A stretch of DNA of 64,000 nt, taken from assembly GCA_002335385.1 (NCBI GenBank), contig DCVK01000071.1, positions 16,028-80,027 on the forward strand, given 5' to 3'. This stretch comes from Candidatus Aminicenantes bacterium UBA2190 (lineage in GTDB: Bacteria; Acidobacteriota; Aminicenantia; UBA2199). Position numbers and translations under genes: made by a program. This document shows, in pieces, positions 49,159 to 58,107 of the stretch; the first letter of the stretch is position 1; the number at the start of each line of letters is the position of its first letter. Under the pieces are notes generated by a model. The model saw only the letters and a list, made by a program, of their open reading frames with translations. It made no database searches and had not been told where the DNA came from.

Positions 49159-50859
49159 ATGCAGATGGACCGTCCCTGGCTGAAGCACTACGAACCCGGC
49201 GTCCCCCACGACATCGAGACGCCCGCAACGACCCTGCAGGACCTGCTGCCCCGGGCCGCCGAAAAGTATCCCGGGCGCACGGCGCTGGTCATGGCGATGG
49301 CCGCCGCCGGCCGGCTCTTTTCCTACCCCGTCTCCTACCAGCGGCTCCAGCGCGACGTCGACCGCTTCGCCGCCGGGCTGCAGGGGCTCGGAGTGCAGGC
49401 GGGGGACCGCGTGGCCCTCTATTTGCCCAATTGCCCGCAGTTCGTCATCGCCTACCTGGCGGCCGCGCGCGCCGGGGCCATCGTCGTCCCCTTCAACCCG
49501 CTCTACTCGGCCCGCGAGACCGAGTACCAGCTCAAGGACTGCGGTGCGACCGTGGCCGTTGTCCTCGACCGCTTCTTCCCGCTGGTCGACGGCGTGCGCG
49601 CCAGGACCGGCCTGCGCCACGTGGTGGTCACGCGCATCAAGGAGTATTTCCCGCCGCTGCTCTGGACGCTGTATACCCTGACCAGGGAGCGCAGGCTGGA
49701 GGAGTTCCGCCTGCGCCCCGGCGACCGCTGGTTCCGGGACCTGCTCGGCTCCGGCACGCCCCGCCCGGTGCGCGTGGACAGCGAGGATACCGCGGTCCTG
49801 CTCTATACCGGGGGCACGACCGGCGTATCGAAGGGGGTCGAGCTTTCGCACCGCAACCTGATGGTGAACATGGAGCAGAACCGCATGTGGGCCGGCATCC
49901 GCGACGGCGTTGAGGTGTCGCTGGCGGCGGTGCCCCTGTTCCACGGCTTCGGCCTCACCTGCTGCCTGCACCTGGGATTGCGCACCGGGGCGACCATCCT
50001 GCTGGCGCCCATGCCCACCGACACCGCCGGCCTGATCCAGACCATCGAACGGCTGCGGCCGACGATCTTCCCGGTGGTGCCGACCTTCCTGATTTCGATC
50101 GCCGGCTTCCCGGGCATCGAGGGCCGCGACCTGCGCTCCGTGCGCGTCTGCCCCTGCGCCGGTTCGCCGCTGGCGCCGGCGGTGCAGCGCACGTTCATCG
50201 CCAAGACGGGCGTGCGCCCGGTGGAAGGCTACGGGCTGACCGAGGCCGGCCCGGTGACCCACGGCAACCCGCCTTTCGGCGACGACCGTCACGGCACCAT
50301 CGGCCTGCCGTACCCGGGAACCGAGGCGCGCGTCGTCGACTTCGAGACCGGCGGGATCGACATGCCCTTTGAGGGCGAGTGGACGCAGCCCGGGGAGATC
50401 ATCATCCGCGGGCCGCAGGTGATGAAGGGCTACTGGCAACGTCCGCAGGAGACGGCGGCGCAGATCCGCAACGGCTGGCTGCACACCGGAGATATCGGCC
50501 AGATGCATCGCGACGGCTACTTCCGCGTCGTCGACCGCCTGAAGGACATGATCATCCGCTCGGGGATGAACATCTACCCGGCCGAGGTGGAGGCCGTGCT
50601 CCACGAGCACCCCAAGGTGCTCGAGGCGCTGGTGATCGGCATTCCCGACGCCGTGCGCGGCGAGCTGGTCAAGGCCTTCGTGGTGCCGCGCGACGGCGTT
50701 CAGCTCGAGGAGGAAGAGATCCTGGCCTTCTGCCGGCAGAACCTGGCCAAGTTCAAGGTGCCCTCGGCGGTGGAGATCCGCGACGGCCTGCGCCACTCGG
50801 CGGTGGGCAAGCCCCTGCGCCGCGCCCTGCGCGAGGAGCTGAACCTGGTGACGGCGTGA
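49159..50859 (+). CDS. AMP-dependent acyl ligase (long-chain fatty acid ligase / OleC-like)
   Basis: 566 aa from ATG 49159 with GGAGG ahead. It belongs to the adenylate-forming ligases that activate carboxylic acids with ATP. Visible are the P-loop-like LLYTGGTTGVSKG (about 214-226), GYGLTEAGPVTHG (about 356), GWLHTGDIG (about 438) and the catalytic Lys near the end (HSAVGKPLRR). It may load acyl-CoA for the ketosynthase or, as OleC, close a beta-lactone on a 2-alkyl-3-hydroxy acid. It is the first of four genes joined by 4-nt overlaps. Confidence 0.92.
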   Translation: MQMDRPWLKHYEPGVPHDIETPATTLQDLLPRAAEKYPGRTALVMAMAAAGRLFSYPVSYQRLQRDVDRFAAGLQGLGVQAGDRVALYLPNCPQFVIAYLAAARAGAIVVPFNPLYSARETEYQLKDCGATVAVVLDRFFPLVDGVRARTGLRHVVVTRIKEYFPPLLWTLYTLTRERRLEEFRLRPGDRWFRDLLGSGTPRPVRVDSEDTAVLLYTGGTTGVSKGVELSHRNLMVNMEQNRMWAGIRDGVEVSLAAVPLFHGFGLTCCLHLGLRTGATILLAPMPTDTAGLIQTIERLRPTIFPVVPTFLISIAGFPGIEGRDLRSVRVCPCAGSPLAPAVQRTFIAKTGVRPVEGYGLTEAGPVTHGNPPFGDDRHGTIGLPYPGTEARVVDFETGGIDMPFEGEWTQPGEIIIRGPQVMKGYWQRPQETAAQIRNGWLHTGDIGQMHRDGYFRVVDRLKDMIIRSGMNIYPAEVEAVLHEHPKVLEALVIGIPDAVRGELVKAFVVPRDGVQLEEEEILAFCRQNLAKFKVPSAVEIRDGLRHSAVGKPLRRALREELNLVTA

Positions 50860-51887
50860 CCCCGGGCGCCGGGGACGAACCGACCGCCCTGGTCACCGGG
50901 GTCTCCGCCCTGGTGCTGGGAGCGACGGGTTTCCTCGGCAGCCGCCTGGCCGTCGCCCTGAAAAAGAGCGGCGCCGCCGTCCGGGCCCTGGCCCGGCCGA
51001 CCAGCGATGTTTCGTTTCTCGCTGCCAACGGCATCGAGATCGTGACCGGCGACCTGGCCGACGAGGATGCGCTGGCCCGGGCCGCTGCCGGGCAACGAGT
51101 GGTCTTCCATGCCGCCGCCCGGGTCGGTGACTGGGGCGGCGCCGGGGAATTCCGGCGGGTGAACGTCGACGGCACGGCGCGGGTGATCGCCGCCTGCTTG
51201 AGGAAGCGCGTGCGCCGCCTGGTCCACGTGAGCTCGCTGACCGTGCTGGGCCTGCCGCGCCGCGGCGCCCGCCTCGACGAAGAAACGCCGCCGGCCATGT
51301 CCGCCGCCGACGCCTACACCGCCAGCAAGATCGCCGGAGAGAAGCTGGTGCGCCGGGCACACGGCATGGACGGCCTGGAAACGGTCGTGGTGCGGCCCGG
51401 CGTGATCTGGGGTCCCGGCGATCCCACGTTCCTGCCGCGCTTCGCGGCGCTGCTGCGCCGGGGCAGGATGGTCCTGGTCAATGGCGGGCGCAACCGCGTC
51501 GCCCTCTCCCATGTCGACAACCTGGTCCAGGGGCTTCTCCTGGCCGCCTTCGTTCCCGGGGCGGCGGGGCAGGTCTTTCACATCACCGACGGCGAGGAGA
51601 TCACCGCCGCGGAGGCCTTCGGGCTGCTGGCCGAAAGGCTGGGCGTACCGCCGCCTCACCGCTCGCTGCCTTTCCCCGTCCTTCATGCCGCTGCCGCCCT
51701 GATGGAAACCTGGGCGCGGCTGCGGGGCCAGGCCGCGCCGCCTGCGTTCACCCGCTACGGCGTGCGCCTGGTCGCCAGCGACGGTTGCTACGACATCGGC
51801 AAGGCGCGGCGCGAGCTGGGGTACCGGCCGGCGGTCGGCTTCCGCCGGGGGGTCGCCGCCCTGGCCGCGGCGACGGGGCCCGCATGA
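50856..51887 (+). CDS. NAD(P)-dependent extended SDR (3-beta-HSD / OleD-like reductase)
   Basis: 343 aa from a GTG that overlaps the ligase stop (GTGA). Rossmann motif LVLGATGFLGSRLA (about 20-33), VFHAAARVGDWG, HVSSLTVLG and the active-site pair Tyr154-x3-Lys158 (YTASK) are present. The domain family includes OleD, which reduces the keto acid made by OleA. VALSHVDNLVQGLLLA and a C-terminal YGVRLVASDGCYDIGKARRELGY fit that subgroup. It overlaps the ketosynthase start by 4 nt. Confidence 0.93.
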   Translation: MTPGAGDEPTALVTGVSALVLGATGFLGSRLAVALKKSGAAVRALARPTSDVSFLAANGIEIVTGDLADEDALARAAAGQRVVFHAAARVGDWGGAGEFRRVNVDGTARVIAACLRKRVRRLVHVSSLTVLGLPRRGARLDEETPPAMSAADAYTASKIAGEKLVRRAHGMDGLETVVVRPGVIWGPGDPTFLPRFAALLRRGRMVLVNGGRNRVALSHVDNLVQGLLLAAFVPGAAGQVFHITDGEEITAAEAFGLLAERLGVPPPHRSLPFPVLHAAAALMETWARLRGQAAPPAFTRYGVRLVASDGCYDIGKARRELGYRPAVGFRRGVAALAAATGPA

Positions 51888-52957
51888 GCGCGGCGGGGAA
51901 GATCCGCATCGAAAGCCTGGGGGCCTATCTCCCCGAAAAGGTTCTGACCATGGAGGATCTGCTCGCCTCCTGCCGCCGCCGGCCGCCCTGGGACCTGGAG
52001 CGCATCACCGGCATCCGCGAGCGGCGGGTGGCGGTGGGGGAATACGCCGTTGATCTGGCGGTGCTGGCGGCAAGGCGGGCATTGGAGTTGTCGCGCTACC
52101 AGGCCGCCGAACTCGATGTCGTCATCTGCGCCAGCATCTCCAAGCACAATGGCGAGGACGAGTTTCATCTCGAGCCGGCCAGCGCCGGGCGCATTGCCGT
52201 TGCCATCGGTGCCCATGCGGCGCGTTCCTTCGACGTGGTCAACGCCTGCGCCGGCATGATGACCGGCATCCACGTGCTGCAGGGGTTGATCCGCGCCGGC
52301 GAAGCCCGTTGCGGCATGGTCGTTTCCGGTGAGCATAACCTGCCGGTGACCCGCACCGCGGCCCGCGAGCTGCGCCACCGCTTCGACGGCCAGATGGCCG
52401 CCCTCACCCTGGGCGACGGCGGCGCCGCGGTGATCCTCGACGCTGCACCCGGACCCGTCGGCGGGTTTCACCATATGGAGCTGGTCACCGGCGCCAGGCA
52501 CGATCATTACTGCTATTCCCGCCCGTCGCGGCGCGGCGCGGGCGGCATCCTGGTGACCAGGGCGCATGGGCTGCAGCGCAAGGGCAATGAGCATTTCCCC
52601 GCCTACCTGAAGGAGATCCTCGACCGCACGGGCTGGACCCTGGAGGATGTCGATCATATCATCCCCCACCAGGTCTCGGTGCGGGGCATCGAGAACAGCG
52701 CCCGGGCCGTGGAGCGCTATCTCGGCTCCCGGCTGCCGCCCGTTGTCCGCATCAGCGCCGGCCTCTATGCCAACACGTCGACCACCAGCCATTTCCTGGC
52801 CCTGCACCGCTTCATCCTCGACGGGACTATCCGGTCCGGCGACAAACTGCTTTTTGTATCGGGCGCCTCGGGGATCGTGATCTCCCATGCCACGTACACC
52901 TTCGATGACCTGCCCGGGCGCTACCGGACGATGTGGGACGAGGAAGGCAGGCAATGA
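51884..52957 (+). CDS. ketosynthase III family condensing enzyme (FabH/OleA-like), active-site triad intact
   Basis: 357 aa from ATG 51884 (ATGA overlap). The thiolase-fold triad is present: Cys122 in FDVVNACAGMMTG, His262 in IIPHQVSVRGIE and Asn297 in SAGLYANTSTTSH. It could condense two acyl-CoAs (OleA-like) or start a fatty acid chain (FabH-like); the ligase and OleD-like reductase favour the first. The next gene encodes a shorter relative with a degenerate triad, suggesting a heteromeric pair. Confidence 0.93.
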   Translation: MSAAGKIRIESLGAYLPEKVLTMEDLLASCRRRPPWDLERITGIRERRVAVGEYAVDLAVLAARRALELSRYQAAELDVVICASISKHNGEDEFHLEPASAGRIAVAIGAHAARSFDVVNACAGMMTGIHVLQGLIRAGEARCGMVVSGEHNLPVTRTAARELRHRFDGQMAALTLGDGGAAVILDAAPGPVGGFHHMELVTGARHDHYCYSRPSRRGAGGILVTRAHGLQRKGNEHFPAYLKEILDRTGWTLEDVDHIIPHQVSVRGIENSARAVERYLGSRLPPVVRISAGLYANTSTTSHFLALHRFILDGTIRSGDKLLFVSGASGIVISHATYTFDDLPGRYRTMWDEEGRQ

Positions 52958-53838
52958 AAAGGCGGGTGCGCATCGCCGGCATCGGAACCAGCCATCCGGG
53001 CTTCCGTCCTTGGCACCGGGGCTCGCTGGCGCGGGCGGTTCAAGCCGGCCGCCGCTGCCTGGCGGATGCGCGTCGCCGCCCGGCCGACGTCGGGCTGCTC
53101 ATCCATGCCGGCGTGACCCGCGACCATCATGTCTGCGAGCCGGCGAATGCCGCCTATATCCAGCATCGGCTGGGGATCAACGTTGAATTCCAGGGTGCGC
53201 GCACCCTTTCCTTCGACCTGGGCAACGGCGGCTGCGGCATGCTCGACGCCGCCCACATACTCTGCGCGCTGCTGCAGGAGGGGAACGTGAGGGCGGGCAT
53301 GGTCACCGCCTCCGAGGGCAACGCCGATTGGCGGGGAAAGGGCAAGCCCCCATGCCCCGACAGCGGGGCGGCGGTCCTGCTCGAGCTTTCGCCGCGCCCG
53401 GGAACGGGGTTCGGCAGTTTCGCTTTCCATGCACGCAGCGAGCATGCCGACATGGCGACGACCGTGGTCTCCCTGGCAGAGCCGCGCGGACGGCTGCTGA
53501 CGAGGCGGGATCCCGGGCTGGCGGAACGCTGGCTGGAGATGGCCGGGCCGGTCGTTGACGACGTACTGCGGCGTGATGGCCTGAACCGGGATCAGGTCGA
53601 CCGGGTCATCCCGGCGCAGATTTCGCCGGGTTTCCTGGCGCGCCTGCCCGGGGCGATCGGCATCCCGGCCGGGCGCGTCTGCGATTTCTCCGCCGACCTG
53701 CCCGATACCCTGTCCACCTCGGCGTTCCTGGCCCTGGAACGGGAATGGCGGCTTCGCCCCCCCGTGACCGGCCAGACGATCCTGCTGCTGGCCTTCGGCT
53801 CGGGACTTACGGCCGCCGCCGCCGCCTACCATTATTAA
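52954..53838 (+). CDS. ketosynthase III-like protein with altered active site (probable partner subunit)
   Basis: 294 aa from ATG 52954, overlapping the upstream ketosynthase stop by 4 nt. It keeps the thiolase fold layout and a Cys94 (LGNGGCGMLDAA). The catalytic His is Ala221 (VIPAQISPG, where the neighbour has IPHQ) and the Asn position reads Asp or Leu/Pro (ADLPDTLSTSA). It is about 60 residues shorter than its neighbour. Loss of His argues against independent condensation. It may act like a chain-length-factor or structural partner, or have a different chemistry using Cys94. Confidence 0.88.
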   Translation: MKRRVRIAGIGTSHPGFRPWHRGSLARAVQAGRRCLADARRRPADVGLLIHAGVTRDHHVCEPANAAYIQHRLGINVEFQGARTLSFDLGNGGCGMLDAAHILCALLQEGNVRAGMVTASEGNADWRGKGKPPCPDSGAAVLLELSPRPGTGFGSFAFHARSEHADMATTVVSLAEPRGRLLTRRDPGLAERWLEMAGPVVDDVLRRDGLNRDQVDRVIPAQISPGFLARLPGAIGIPAGRVCDFSADLPDTLSTSAFLALEREWRLRPPVTGQTILLLAFGSGLTAAAAAYHY

Positions 53839-53886
53839 AAATCGGGAAGGGTCCTGCTGGCATGGATCGGGCTTGCGCGCGGGCGG

Positions 53887-55974
53887 CTATTTCTTTTCGG
53901 CGGCTTTCTTGGCGCGCAGGTCGGCCAGCAAGTTTTCCTCGATGGATTTGGGCAGCGGCGCATACTGCAGGAACTCGATGGAATGGCTGGCGCGGCCGCT
54001 GGAGACGGTGCGCAGCACCGAGGCGTAGCCGAACATCTCCATCAGCGGGATGCTGCCGTTGATCTTCTGCGAGCCCTTGCGAAAGCGGCGCATGCTGTCG
54101 ATGCGGCCGCGGCGGCGGTTGACGTCGCCGATGATCTCGCCCATGTACTCGTCGGGCGTGTTGATCTCGATCTTCATGATCGGCTCCAGGATGTGCGGCG
54201 CCGCCTTGGCGATGGCCTCCTTGATGGCCAGCTGGGCGCAGGTCTTGAAGGCCTGCTCGGAGGAGTCCACGGCGTGGAAGCTGCCGTCGAGCAGGACGAA
54301 CTTGACGTCGACCATGGGGTAGCCGGCGAACGGGCCGCGCTCCATCGAGGCGCGGAAGCCCTTCTCGATGGCCGGGATGAACTCCTTGGGGATGTTGCCG
54401 CCCTTGATGTGGTTGACGAACTCCAGGCCCAGGCCGGTGTTGGGCTCGAGGCGCATCTCGATGTGGGCGAACTGGCCCTTGCCGCCGGTCTGCTTCTTGA
54501 ACTTGTAATTGCTCTCCCCTTCCCGGGTGATGGCCTCGCGGAAGGCCACGGCGGGCTGGCCGACCCTGACGTCGACCTTGTGCTCGCTCCTGAGGCGGTC
54601 GACGATGATGTCCAGGTGCAGCTCGCCCATGCCCGAGATCACCGTCTCCTCGGTCTCGTCGTCGAAATGCACCTTGAAGGAGGGGTCCTCCAGCGACAGC
54701 TTGTGCAGGGCTGCCGACAGCTTGTCCCGCTCCCTGGCCGACGGCGGCTCGATCTTCAAGTCGATGACCGTGTCGGGGTAGTGGATGTTCTCCAGCAGCA
54801 GCGGCTCCTTCTCGGCGCACAGGGTGTCGCCGGTGGTGGTGAACTTGGTGCCGATCAGGGCGGCGATGTCGCCGGCGCGCACGGCGTCGATCTCCTCGCG
54901 GCGGTCGGCGTGGATGCGCAGGATGCGGCCGATGCGCTCGCGCTTGTCCTTGACCGGGTTGTAGACGTAGCTGCCGGCCTGCAGCTCGCCGGAGTAGACG
55001 CGAATGAAGGTCTGCTGGCCGACGAAGGCGTCGTTGATGATCTTGAAGGCCAGGGCGGCGAAAGGTTCCTTGGCCGACGGCTTGCGCGAGATCGCCTTTT
55101 CCCGGTCGTCGAGATCGCTGCCGACGATGATGCCGCGGTCGACGGGCGAGGGCAGGTAGTCGACCACCGCGTCCAGCAGCAGGCGGATGCCCTTGTTCTT
55201 GAAGGCGGTGCCGCAGAACACCGGGGTGATGCACAGGGTGAGGACGGCGTGGCGCGTGGCGCGCTTGATGTCCTCCTCGCTGATCTCCTTCTCGTTGAGG
55301 AACTTCTCCATCAGGTCGAGATCGAAGTCGGCCAGCCTCTCCAGCATCTGGTAGCGCAGCTTGCGGGCCTGTTCCAGCAGGCCGGCGGGGACCGCGGAGA
55401 TCTTCATCTCCATGCCGTCGAAGGTGACGGCCTGCATCCGGACCAGGTCGACCATGCCCTGGAAATTCTCCTCGCTGCCGATGGGCAGCTGGTAGACCAG
55501 GGCGTTGGCGCCCAGCATCTCGTTCATCATCTCCACGGTCTGGAACAGGTCGGCCCCCTGGCGGTCCATCTTGTTGACGAAGGCGATGCGCGGCACCTTG
55601 TAGCGGTCGGCCTGGTGCCAGACCGTCTCGCTCTGGGGCTCGACGCCGCCCACGGCGCAAAAGACCATGGCGATGCCGTCCAGCACGCGCAGCGAGCGCT
55701 CGACCTCCACGGTGAAGTCGATGTGGCCCGGGGTGTCGATGAGATTGACCTGGTGGTCCTTCCAGCGGGTGGTGATGGCCGCCGAGGAGATGGTGATGCC
55801 CCGCTCCTGCTCCTGCTTCATGAAATCCATCACCGCCTGGCCGTCGTGGACCTCGCCGGTGCGGTGGGTGATGCCGGTGAAGAACAGGATGCGCTCGCTG
55901 GTGGTGGTCTTGCCGGCGTCGATATGGGCCACGATGCCGATGTTGCGGATCTTCTGCATGACGGACTGTTCCAT
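53887..55974 (-). CDS. fusA: translation elongation factor G
   Basis: 695 aa, the usual EF-G length. It has GTP-binding motifs AHIDAGKTTTSERI, DTPGHIDF and NKMD, the switch RGITISSAA, domain II DTLCAEKEP and domain IV-V sequences ending SHSIEFLQYAPLP. It translocates tRNA-mRNA on the ribosome. It stands apart from ribosomal protein genes, so it may be a second or alternative EF-G in this genome. AAAGGAGCT precedes the ATG, with a good promoter 157 nt upstream. It converges with the ketosynthase operon, 48 nt apart. Confidence 0.96.
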   Translation of the reverse strand: MEQSVMQKIRNIGIVAHIDAGKTTTSERILFFTGITHRTGEVHDGQAVMDFMKQEQERGITISSAAITTRWKDHQVNLIDTPGHIDFTVEVERSLRVLDGIAMVFCAVGGVEPQSETVWHQADRYKVPRIAFVNKMDRQGADLFQTVEMMNEMLGANALVYQLPIGSEENFQGMVDLVRMQAVTFDGMEMKISAVPAGLLEQARKLRYQMLERLADFDLDLMEKFLNEKEISEEDIKRATRHAVLTLCITPVFCGTAFKNKGIRLLLDAVVDYLPSPVDRGIIVGSDLDDREKAISRKPSAKEPFAALAFKIINDAFVGQQTFIRVYSGELQAGSYVYNPVKDKRERIGRILRIHADRREEIDAVRAGDIAALIGTKFTTTGDTLCAEKEPLLLENIHYPDTVIDLKIEPPSARERDKLSAALHKLSLEDPSFKVHFDDETEETVISGMGELHLDIIVDRLRSEHKVDVRVGQPAVAFREAITREGESNYKFKKQTGGKGQFAHIEMRLEPNTGLGLEFVNHIKGGNIPKEFIPAIEKGFRASMERGPFAGYPMVDVKFVLLDGSFHAVDSSEQAFKTCAQLAIKEAIAKAAPHILEPIMKIEINTPDEYMGEIIGDVNRRRGRIDSMRRFRKGSQKINGSIPLMEMFGYASVLRTVSSGRASHSIEFLQYAPLPKSIEENLLADLRAKKAAEKK

Positions 55975-56130
55975 GGGTCCTAGCTCCTTTTGCTATCGAC
56001 CAGGCTCCAAGAACCGCCGTTCGACAGTAGGGCTTTTGTCTGGATGCGATTCCTCGGTGATTCTTGATCAGGGGATATGACGAAAAGTGATACCCGTTCT
56101 CAGGAAGCGATGGCCTTGATCGTAGAAGCG

Positions 56131-56159
56131 ATTATACCACAGTCACTCCCGCCTGCCAA
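56131..56159 (-). promoter_or_regulatory. promoter of fusA
   Basis: On the minus strand: TTGGCA (56159-56154), 17-nt spacer, TATAAT (56136-56131) with TGG immediately ahead (TGN extended -10). The leader is about 150 nt, with no obvious hairpin. Confidence 0.7.
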
Positions 56160-56191
56160 GGGCCCCCCGCTTGCGGACCGGTCGGCCCGGG

Positions 56192-56220
56192 TTGCAAAGA
56201 TCGGCGGCTTCGGCTATGAT
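56192..56220 (+). promoter_or_regulatory. promoter of plsC; transcript probably leaderless
   Basis: TTGCAA (56192-56197), 17-nt spacer, TATGAT (56215-56220). The ATG at 56229 begins 8 nt after the -10 box and has no Shine-Dalgarno sequence. Confidence 0.6.
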
Positions 56221-56228
56221 GGGCGCGC

Positions 56229-56960
56229 ATGCTGCGCACGGTCTTGTGGTTCGCCTACTTCTGGCTTTTCCAGCTCATCTCCACGGTCTTCCTGCTCGCC
56301 CATTTCCTGCTCGGGCTCCTGGGCCTGAAGCGGAAACAGGCCAGGCTTCTCGAATGGATCACCGGCGCCTGGGCGCGGCAGATGATCGCCGCCGCCGGCG
56401 GCAAGGTCGAGGTGCTCGGCCTGGAGAACCTGCCGCACAAGCAGGGCATGCTTTTTGTTTCCAACCACCAGGGGGCTTTCGACATCCCGCTCCTGCTTGG
56501 CTTCGTGCCCGTGCTGAAGGGATTCGTCTCCAAGAAGGAAAATTTCCGCCTGCCCATCGTCTCCACCTGGATGAGGCTGCTGGGCTGCATCGTCATCGAC
56601 CGCAACGACCTGCGCCAGTCGGCAGGCGCCATTGCCCGCGGTATCCGCGACCTGCGGGCCGGGCGCTCGCTGGTAATCTTTCCTGAGGGCACGCGCAGCA
56701 AGACCGGGGCCCTGCGGCGCTTCAGGGAAGGGAGCTTCAAGCTGGCCACGCGCTCGGGAGCGACCATCGTGCCCCTGACCATCGACGGCTCCTATCGCCT
56801 GCTCGAGGGCAACCGCGGGCGCATCACGCCGGGGACCGTCCGTCTGCACATCCATCCCCCGGTCGTCCTGGCCGACCTTACGGACGAACAGAAAAAGGAC
56901 CCGGTGGAGCTGGTGCGCGGCATCATCGCTTCCCGTCTCCCGGAGCAGCCGCGGCCATGA
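56229..56960 (+). CDS. plsC: 1-acyl-sn-glycerol-3-phosphate acyltransferase
   Basis: 243 aa. An N-terminal membrane helix precedes the acyltransferase motifs NHQGAFD (HX4D), VIDRNDLRQS and FPEGTRSKTG. It makes phosphatidic acid from lysophosphatidic acid in the inner membrane, the step after PlsY (25599). The gene overlaps the aminotransferase start by 4 nt (ATGA). Confidence 0.95.
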   Translation: MLRTVLWFAYFWLFQLISTVFLLAHFLLGLLGLKRKQARLLEWITGAWARQMIAAAGGKVEVLGLENLPHKQGMLFVSNHQGAFDIPLLLGFVPVLKGFVSKKENFRLPIVSTWMRLLGCIVIDRNDLRQSAGAIARGIRDLRAGRSLVIFPEGTRSKTGALRRFREGSFKLATRSGATIVPLTIDGSYRLLEGNRGRITPGTVRLHIHPPVVLADLTDEQKKDPVELVRGIIASRLPEQPRP

Positions 56961-58075
56961 GGATCGAGCCGTTTGCCCTGGAGCGCTTTTTCGCCGAGCA
57001 CGAGTTCGGCGCCCAACATGTGCTGTGCGCCTCGGACTGCGAGACGCTGTCCGTCAGGGAGCTGCTGGCCATGGAACCGGGGGCGGACGAGGCCTTCGCG
57101 GCGTTGCGCCTGGGCTACACCGAGACCGCCGGCGGTCCGGCCCTGAGGAAGGAGATCGCCTCCCTGTACGAGGGGATCGCGGCCGACGACATCCTGGTTT
57201 TCGCCGGCGCCGAGGAGGGCATTTTCCTTTTCATGAACGCCGTGCTCTCCTCCGGCGACCACCTCATCGTCCATTCCCCTTGCTACCAGTCGTTGATTTC
57301 AGTGGCCGCCGCCGCCGGCTGCCGGGTGACGCGCTGGGATGCCCTGGCCGAGAACGGCTGGACGCCGGATCCCGGGCAGCTGGAGCGCGAGATCACTCCG
57401 GCGACCCGCGCCCTGGTCGTCAATTTTCCCCATAACCCCACCGGTCACCTGCCGGAAAAGGGGGCGTTCACCGCGATCGCGGACCTCGCCCGCCGGAACG
57501 GGCTCCTGCTGTTCTCCGACGAGGTGTACCGCTTGCTGGAATACGAAGAGGGCGACCGGCTGCCCGCCGCCTGCGAGATCTACGAGAACGGGGTCTCCCT
57601 GGGCGTCATGTCCAAGGCCTTCGGCCTGGCCGGGTTGCGCCTGGGCTGGGCGGCCTGCCGCAATCATGACGTCCTGGGCGCCATGGCCGGGTTCAAGGAT
57701 TACACCACCATCTGCACGGCCGCCCCCAGTGAGTTCCTGGCCGCACTGGCGCTGCGCCGGCGCGGCCTCATCCTGGCGCGCAACCTGGAGATTATCCGCG
57801 GCAACCTGCGGATCCTGGATGAGTTCCTTGCGCGCCATGAACACCAGTTCTCCTGGCAACGCCCCCATGCGGGCCCGGTCGCTTTTCCGGCAGTGCGCTT
57901 CGCCGCGGCCAGCGACGACTTCTGCGCCGGCCTGCTTCGTGAATGCGGCGTGCTGCTGGCGCCCGGACGCCTGTTCGGCGCCGCCCCGGAGCATTTTCGC
58001 ATCGGCTTCGGCCGCCGCGATTTTCGCCGTGGGCTGGAGGCGGTTTCCGGCCATATGCGGGAAAAACCGGCCTGA
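56957..58075 (+). CDS. PLP-dependent class I/II aminotransferase
   Basis: 372 aa. The internal aldimine Lys is K220 in SKAFGLAGLRLGW. NFPHNPTGHLPEKG and SDEVYRLLEY are standard class I/II features. The substrate is not evident; sequence style resembles capreomycidine-synthase-like or generic amino acid aminotransferases. It is translationally coupled to plsC by a 4-nt overlap and convergent with the AI-2E gene. Confidence 0.93.
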   Translation: MRIEPFALERFFAEHEFGAQHVLCASDCETLSVRELLAMEPGADEAFAALRLGYTETAGGPALRKEIASLYEGIAADDILVFAGAEEGIFLFMNAVLSSGDHLIVHSPCYQSLISVAAAAGCRVTRWDALAENGWTPDPGQLEREITPATRALVVNFPHNPTGHLPEKGAFTAIADLARRNGLLLFSDEVYRLLEYEEGDRLPAACEIYENGVSLGVMSKAFGLAGLRLGWAACRNHDVLGAMAGFKDYTTICTAAPSEFLAALALRRRGLILARNLEIIRGNLRILDEFLARHEHQFSWQRPHAGPVAFPAVRFAAASDDFCAGLLRECGVLLAPGRLFGAAPEHFRIGFGRRDFRRGLEAVSGHMREKPA

Positions 58076-58107
58076 GGATCCGGCAGCAGCGCGATCCCCG
58101 CCGCCGG

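Noticed and set aside
56957..58075. Specific naming of the aminotransferase as capreomycidine synthase or kynurenine aminotransferase
   Set aside because: Only general class I/II motifs are visible and the context gives no substrate.
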